Assembly (NCBI GenBank): GCA_964006375.1
Contig: OZ023269.1
Span: 63,787,029-63,851,028 of the forward strand
DNA length: 64,000 bases
Direction of reading: 5' to 3'
Source of the DNA: Tillus elongatus
Lineage: Eukaryota; Arthropoda; Insecta; Coleoptera; Cleridae
Part shown: positions 56,972-64,000 of the stretch, in pieces
Position numbering within the stretch: the stretch's first letter is position 1
Layout of the letters: each line of letters starts with the position of its first letter
Notes under the pieces: model-generated
The model's database searches: none
What the model saw: only the letters and a program-made list of their open reading frames with translations
Told to the model about the DNA's origin: nothing
Translations under genes and position numbers: made by a program

Positions 56972-57270
56972 ACTTACTGGATTTAATTTATATGTAACAC
57001 ACCCTTGCGTCAAGCATAGCGTTGGTTTGTTTTCAAAAAATCATTTACAATACTGAAAGTCGTCTCACTCAAACACAATCCAGAATCTTTACCCACACAG
57101 AGACATATAGAGGTACAGAGAGAGGACTATAGAGTCACACACATATAACTATACTAGACTTAGTATAGTTATATGTGTGTGACTCTATAGTCCTCTCTCT
57201 GTACCTCTATATGTCTGTGTGTGGGTAAAGATTCTGGTGTGTTACATATAAATTAAATCCAGTAAGTGAG
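56972..57270. repeat. Large palindrome with ~77-bp inner and ~34-bp outer arms
   Basis: Inner arms 57080-57156 and 57161-57236 are inverted copies with about one mismatch around a 4-nt loop. The outer arms, 'ctcacttactggatttaatt...' (from ~56972) and its inverse (57237-57270), are adjacent to the inner arm on the right, but on the left are separated by ~74 bp of unrelated sequence. It contains a TCTCTCTGTACCTCTATA-type low-complexity run. No coding capacity. Confidence 0.9.
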
Positions 57271-58948
<1,678 letters not shown>

Positions 58949-60748
58949 ATGGAGGTGGAAAAGTTGATAAATAAACGTAACTCTGTTATGAATCGAGTGC
59001 AACACCTATCAAGGTTTGCATTAGACGCCAAGGCTGAACCCACAAAAAGGAATGAATTTAGAATCAGATACCAAGGTCTTAACGATTCTGTAAATTTGTT
59101 TGATTCTTTACATCTGGACATCGTGTCTTTAATGAAGGATAAGGATAATTTGGCTTTACAATCGGAGATTCAGACAGACTTCGACAACATACAGTACAGC
59201 ATCAAGTCAATCTATTTTGAAATTTGTGGTAAGGTTACTGCTGATGCTGCCGATGTAGCTAAGTCGCTCGATAATGAGGCTCACTCTGATAGTGGAACGG
59301 GTGGCAGACGTAATGTTCGATTGCCTAAGATCGATATTCCGAAATTTGACGGGGCGATTGGTCAGTGGCCACGTTTTTTCGATTTGTTTAGGACTCTGAT
59401 TCATGAAAATGACACTTTGTCAGATATTGAGCGTTTCCAGTATCTTCTTGCTTCCTTGACAAAAGAACCAGCTTCAATAGTTCAAAACCTACCCCTCATT
59501 TCGGATAATTACCAAGTGGCATATAATTCGCTAGTTTCAAGGTATGAAAATAAACGTGTGTTGCTTACGAATTACTGGTTAGCTCTTCTTAATGCTCCGA
59601 AGGTGTCAGGCGATTCATCTCGAGATTTAAGGAATTTGTTGACAACATTTACTGAAAACGTATGTGCGTTAGATTTATATCAAGAGCAGCAGTATGATTT
59701 GTGGGACTTTACGAAATTCAATTTCCTTTTGCAAAAGTTAGATTCCTCTATCCGAAAGCAATTTGAAATACAGTTTGGTGACTGTGAGGTCCCCACGTAC
59801 TCGCACCTTAGTGATTTTTTAGAAAAACAGTGCAAGGCTCTTGAAACATCTGCGCTAACCGTAGCACCGGTCTCAGCGAAGAAGGGTCCTCAAATGTTGA
59901 AAGGGAAACAGTTCGTGCAGCCGAAACCAACCACTTCTTTGGTGACTAGTGTTAGTAAGTCAGATTCATCGATTTCTTGTGTGTGTTGCCAGGGGGAACA
60001 CTCATTGACGAAATGTGACAAGTTCTTAGAAATGTCTCCTAAGGATCGTCATACCTTAGTGAAGAGGAAAAGTCTGTGCTATAATTGTCTGGCTGGGTCT
60101 CACAAACTCGCAGGGTGTACCTCGAAATTTAATTGTCGTGTTTGTACTAGGAAACATCACACATATTTGCATTTTACATCAAGCTCTGGTCAGACTGATA
60201 CACAAACATGTGAGCAAGGTGATAACAGACCCGACCAAGTAACCGGTCAAGTCGTATTGACAAGCACGCTTCCCAGCTTCCCTGTTGTATTATTTGCCAC
60301 ATGTAAAGTGGATGTGTGTGATGCTTATGGGGTGTATCATAGATGTCGTGTGCTGCTCGATTGTGCAAGTCAGGCAAATTTCATTACGCAGCGCCTTGTA
60401 AGCAAACTTTCTCTGTCGAAGTCACATGCTTCTGTTCCAATTCAGGGGATAAATCAGATGGCCACCGTTACTGATTTGGGGGTTACTTCATTTAGGTTGA
60501 GACCTCGGGACAAACCTAATCCTAGTTTCGATATCGATGCTATTGTGGTTCCCAGAATCTGCGACAAGGCACCTTCAACGGACGTACAATCATATGTCTG
60601 GAATCATATCAAAGACCTTGCTTTAGCGGATGATACTTTTGGTCAGCCAGGGGACATTGATATTTTATTGGGTGCTGATATATATGCAATGGCATTGTTA
60701 CCGGGACTTAGAAAGGGTAAGGATCAGGAACCTACTGCTATCAATTAA
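58949..60748 (+). CDS. BEL/Pao Gag-protease
   Basis: 599 codons from ATG 58949. Residues ~130-290 are the BEL Gag core of the DUF1759 type ('LPKIDIPKFDGAIGQWPRFFDLF', 'YEN(K)RVLLTNYW'). Residues 345-410 hold zinc-knuckle-like Cys clusters (Cys-x2-Cys...His, Cys-x2-Cys...His). Residues ~465-590 are the DUF1758-type aspartic protease, with Leu-Leu-Asp-Cys-Ala-Ser-Gln in place of the commoner Asp-Ser-Gly-Ser. The TAA at 60746-60748 falls in the middle of the conserved region that normally continues into RT, so it is probably a nonsense mutation or a read-through site. Confidence 0.9.
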   Translation: MEVEKLINKRNSVMNRVQHLSRFALDAKAEPTKRNEFRIRYQGLNDSVNLFDSLHLDIVSLMKDKDNLALQSEIQTDFDNIQYSIKSIYFEICGKVTADAADVAKSLDNEAHSDSGTGGRRNVRLPKIDIPKFDGAIGQWPRFFDLFRTLIHENDTLSDIERFQYLLASLTKEPASIVQNLPLISDNYQVAYNSLVSRYENKRVLLTNYWLALLNAPKVSGDSSRDLRNLLTTFTENVCALDLYQEQQYDLWDFTKFNFLLQKLDSSIRKQFEIQFGDCEVPTYSHLSDFLEKQCKALETSALTVAPVSAKKGPQMLKGKQFVQPKPTTSLVTSVSKSDSSISCVCCQGEHSLTKCDKFLEMSPKDRHTLVKRKSLCYNCLAGSHKLAGCTSKFNCRVCTRKHHTYLHFTSSSGQTDTQTCEQGDNRPDQVTGQVVLTSTLPSFPVVLFATCKVDVCDAYGVYHRCRVLLDCASQANFITQRLVSKLSLSKSHASVPIQGINQMATVTDLGVTSFRLRPRDKPNPSFDIDAIVVPRICDKAPSTDVQSYVWNHIKDLALADDTFGQPGDIDILLGADIYAMALLPGLRKGKDQEPTAIN

Positions 60749-61740
60749 GTGTTTGGTTGGGTAATCTTGGGTAGTGTACCAGCCCAATCGAATTTAGTGG
60801 TTGATTCCTTTTGTACGTCGGTCGATGTTTCTCTGGACAAAACTCTCAGACAATTTTGGGAATTGGAGCAAGTGCCTCAGTGCACATTAGCGAGTCCGGA
60901 AGATGCCCTGTGTGAGAAGATCTTCCAGGACACTCATTCACGTGACTCTAATGGTAGATATGTCGTGGGCCTGCCATTTCGTGATGGGATGCCAGATCTG
61001 GGTGAGTCACATTCCATGGCATTGAGACGGCTTCATGCTCTAGAGAGACGATTGTCCAAAGAGTCAGATATCCGTAGAAAGTATGTGGCTTTCATGCGTG
61101 AGTATCTGAGCGATGGGCACATGTCTCCTGTGTCGTGTAAGGTATCACATCCTAGTGCCGTCTACTACATCCCTCATCATTGTATCTTGAAACCCGAAAG
61201 TACCACTACAAAGTTACGGGTGGTGTTCGACGCCAGTGCTAAGACCTCAAATGGCGTCTCGCTCAACAACACCCTATTGGTTGGACCCAAGTTGCAGCAG
61301 GATATTGTGACAGTCCTGTTGAATTTTCGGGCTCATCGAGTCGCCTTTACTGCAGACATTAAGCAAATGTTTCTGCAAGTATTGGTGGCAGAGGAGCATA
61401 GGGACTTCCAGCGCATTCTTTGGCGGTTTTCCAATTCTGAGCCAGTGCAAGAGTTCAGACTCAATACAGTGTCCTTTGGTGTTGCTTCTAGCCCCTATCT
61501 TGCCATTAGGACCCTCTTACAGGTGGCAACAGATTTAGGTGGTAAATATCCTCTTGCAGCAGACGTCATAAGGTCTGACACGTACGTGGATGACATAGTA
61601 ACTAGTGTGCCAGATTCCAATTCTGCAATTGAAGTGAAATCTCAACTGATAGGAATGCTCGGAGAGGCTGGATTTGAGTTGCGAAAATGGGCAAGCAATG
61701 ATCCCGAATTTCTTGCGTCTCTCCCCAGTAGAGTCATCAG
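60749..61740 (+). pseudogene. pol: BEL/Pao Pol, reverse transcriptase part
   Basis: In the same frame as Gag-protease directly after the TAA. It has 'FGWVILG', then RT motifs 'LRVVFDAS', 'FTADIKQMFLQV' and Tyr-Val-Asp-Asp at 61583-61594, all typical of BEL elements. The frame is lost at about 61735-61745 by a single-base indel; the frame-1 reading continues at 61732. The RT active site is intact. Confidence 0.9.
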
Positions 61741-64000
61741 CAATCTCTGTGTTTCGACTCTGATGACTTAGTGTCTGTCAAGATTTTAGGACTACAGTGG
61801 TGTCCAATGACTGACTGCTTCTCGTACAAGGTACATCCAATTGAACGCAAATGCACCAAGCGTAACATACTGTCAGAGCTTGCTAGAATCTTTGATCCTT
61901 TGGGTTTCTTGTCTCCCCTCACCCTCTCTGCGAAGCAGCTGATGCAGTTCCTGTGGCAGCTAGGCATTTCGTGGGATGAAAAACCACCACTAGAAGTCGA
62001 ATCCAGGTGGGACACATACAAATCGCAACTTTCTTGTTTGTCATCGTTGTCAATTCCGCGGTATGTGTCTGCTGAACGCACTACTTCTTCTACATTGCAT
62101 GGATTCTCGGATGCGTCTGAGCTTGGTTATGGGGCCGTAATTTATCTTCGTGTTGTATCCGCCAGCGGAGCCATAAAGATATCTCTCTTGTGTGCTAAGT
62201 CTCGTGTCTCCCCACTAAAAAAAGTATCAGTACCCCGATTGGAGCTTTGTGCAGCAGCCTTGTTAGCAGAGTTGATGGAGTTCGTTCAGGTTACATACCG
62301 AAAGACTATTTCTATTGATAATATATTTTGCTGGTCTGATTCCACAGTTGCCATTCAGTGGATTAAGTCATCTCCCCATCGATGGAAAACGTTTGTGGCC
62401 AATAGAGTGGCGCTCATACAAGAAAAGGTACCCCCTGGTTGCTGGTCACATGTTTCGGGGTTAATCAACCCTGCAGATTGTGCATCGCGCGGACTTACTC
62501 CTAATGAGCTTCTCAATCACCCGCTATGGTGGACGGGTCCGGCTTTCTTGTCCGAACCATCCGATACATGGATTAGCGCAGAATCTTTAGGTGAAGAGTC
62601 TGATGTCATGATGTCGGAGCAGAGGCAAGTTGTGTGCATGACAAAGGTTGTTTCGTGTGATTGGCCGCTGAATTTGTTAGAAGGGTATTCTTCGCTGAGG
62701 AAAATTCAAGGTATCATTGCTTACAGTATGAGGTTTGTCAAAAATCTGAAATTACCCCGGAAGGACAGAATTTCGGGCGCATTGAGTGAGGCGGAGCTTT
62801 ACACTGCACTGACTTTTCTTGTTAAAGCAGTACAAAGGTTGGCGTTTGAGAGGGAAATGCGTGACATTGAGCATGGTCGACCTTGTGTAAAGTCTATCCG
62901 TAGGCTGGCCCCATTTGTGGATAGGGATGGTGTTCTCAGGGTGGGCGGTAGAATTAGATGCTCGGACTTGTCGTTTGATGCAAAGCATCCCATGCTTCTG
63001 CCACGTTCACACTTGCTCACTGACTTGGTGATTCGTAGTGTCCATCAGAAACACTTACATCCTGGACCTCGTACCTTGCAGTATTTGTTGTCACAAAATT
63101 TTTGGATTCTTTCGGCCCGCCGGGCAATTAATAGTGTGCTTGGGCAATGTTATCGTTGTTTCCGTGTTCGCCCGGTAACTTTGACACCTGTAATGGGGGA
63201 TCTTCCTCCAGTAAGAGTTTCTCAGCTGAAACCATTCTCTCACACTGGAATTGATTTTGCCGGTCCATTTCTCGTTACCCAGGGAAGATATCGTGGTGTC
63301 AGAAGTGCGAAGGCATATGTGTGTATTTTTGTTTGCATGACCACAAAGGCTGTGCATATTGAATCGGTATCAGACCTCACCTCGGAGGCTTTTCTTGCTG
63401 CTTTTCGGCGCTTTGTGGCTCGAAGAGGTCGTTGTGACAATGTCTACAGTGACTGCGGCACTAATTTTGTCGGGGCCAACCGATTGTTGGTTTCATACGC
63501 ACATCAGGTGACTGATTCCTTGTCAATTGAGTGGCATTGGAATCCCCCATCAGCGCCGCACTTTGGAGGACTGTGGGAAGCAGGGGTTCGTTCCATTAAA
63601 ACTCACTTGCGTCGTGTTGTTGGCACACAGGTTCTGACATTCGAGGAACTGACCACTGTTCTGGCACAGATTGAAGCAGTTCTTAATTCCCGACCGCTCT
63701 GTAGTCTTAGTACAGACCCCAATGACATGACATCGCTTTCCCCTGCGCACTTCTTGACCATGGAGCCTCTTTGTGCCCCACCTGACCCAGACGTGACTGA
63801 TGTCAAACTTACCAGACTTTCTCGTTGGCAACTTGTTTCCAGAATGCATCAAGATTTTTGGAAACGCTGGAAAAGTGAATATTTGCACACCTTGCAGCAG
63901 CGCAATAAGTGGTCTACCCCCCAAGAAGCTCCTTCGATTGGTACTCTCGTTGTCATCAAAGATGAGACAGTGTCTCCGCTTGTGTGGAAGTTAGGGCGCA
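61735..64000 (+). CDS. pol: BEL/Pao Pol, connection, RNase H and integrase (runs off the window)
   Basis: An open frame of over 750 codons extends to the last base. RNase H shows 'GFSDASELGYGAV' (~62100), Glu in 'RLELCAAALLAEL' (~62238) and Asp in 'WSDSTVAIQWI' (~62335). The integrase zinc finger region lies at ~63050-63160 (His...His, Cys-x2-Cys), and the core has Asp in 'HTGIDFAGPF', Asp in 'YSDCGTNFVG' and Glu in 'GLWEAGVRSIKTHL'. The C-terminus and 3' LTR are outside. Codon use and GC content are higher than in the gypsy copies, in keeping with a separate element. All catalytic residues are visible, so this part looks recent. Confidence 0.92.

Overview
The window is AT-rich eukaryotic nuclear DNA with no recognisable host protein-coding gene. 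It is made of nested and adjacent transposable elements, satellite-like tandem repeats and very long microsatellites. An arthropod, probably an insect, is the most likely host. The reasons are envelope-bearing Ty3/gypsy retrotransposons of the errantivirus type (AGTTA-like LTR ends, serine-tRNA-like primer sites, baculovirus-F-like Env), a BEL/Pao element, and Polintons (Mavericks) with the gene set usual in insects (DUF8207 protein, parvovirus-like PLA2, KilA-N protein). A 200-N scaffold gap lies at 28801-29000.

Layout. 1-860 is repeat-rich DNA. 861-16033 is gypsy copy A: 5'-truncated, pol-deleted, and itself split inside env by a complete Polinton (P1, 3767-14987) with ~300-bp terminal inverted repeats and the 6-bp target duplication GACCAA. 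16038-18449 resumes the same kind of repeat DNA as 1-860. 18450-30192 holds a second Polinton relic (P2): a small minus-strand gene cut in two by gypsy copy B (18635-26264, nearly intact gag-pol-env), then a decayed protein-primed DNA polymerase B gene with one spliceosomal intron. 30200-34856 has no gene I can support. 34857-40445 is gypsy copy D (minus strand, complete LTRs, same pol replacement as A). 41244-51850 is a giant (TATG)n/(TTTG)n microsatellite split by gypsy copy C (41519-50551, a different family; its pol carries a 1.8-kb insert with a 384-bp TA array). 51880-56960 is a third Polinton relic (P3, minus strand): a KilA-N gene blown up by hairpin repeats, a 99-bp satellite array whose monomer also occurs just inside the P1 terminus, and a polymerase fragment. 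56970-57270 is a large palindrome. From 58949 to beyond the window end runs a BEL/Pao gag-pol.

How the parts work together. P1 carries a virion-morphogenesis set (integrase, packaging ATPase, maturation protease, major and minor capsid proteins, PLA2 protein) in two compact divergent clusters around a shared TATA-like promoter, but no DNA polymerase gene is visible between its TIRs. Gypsy B has an uninterrupted pol and could in principle supply reverse transcriptase and integrase to A/D-type copies, which keep LTRs, gag, protease and env but lack RT, RNase H and the integrase core. Nearly every Polinton gene carries about one single-base frameshift or stop. Genuine decay and long-read consensus error both remain possible.
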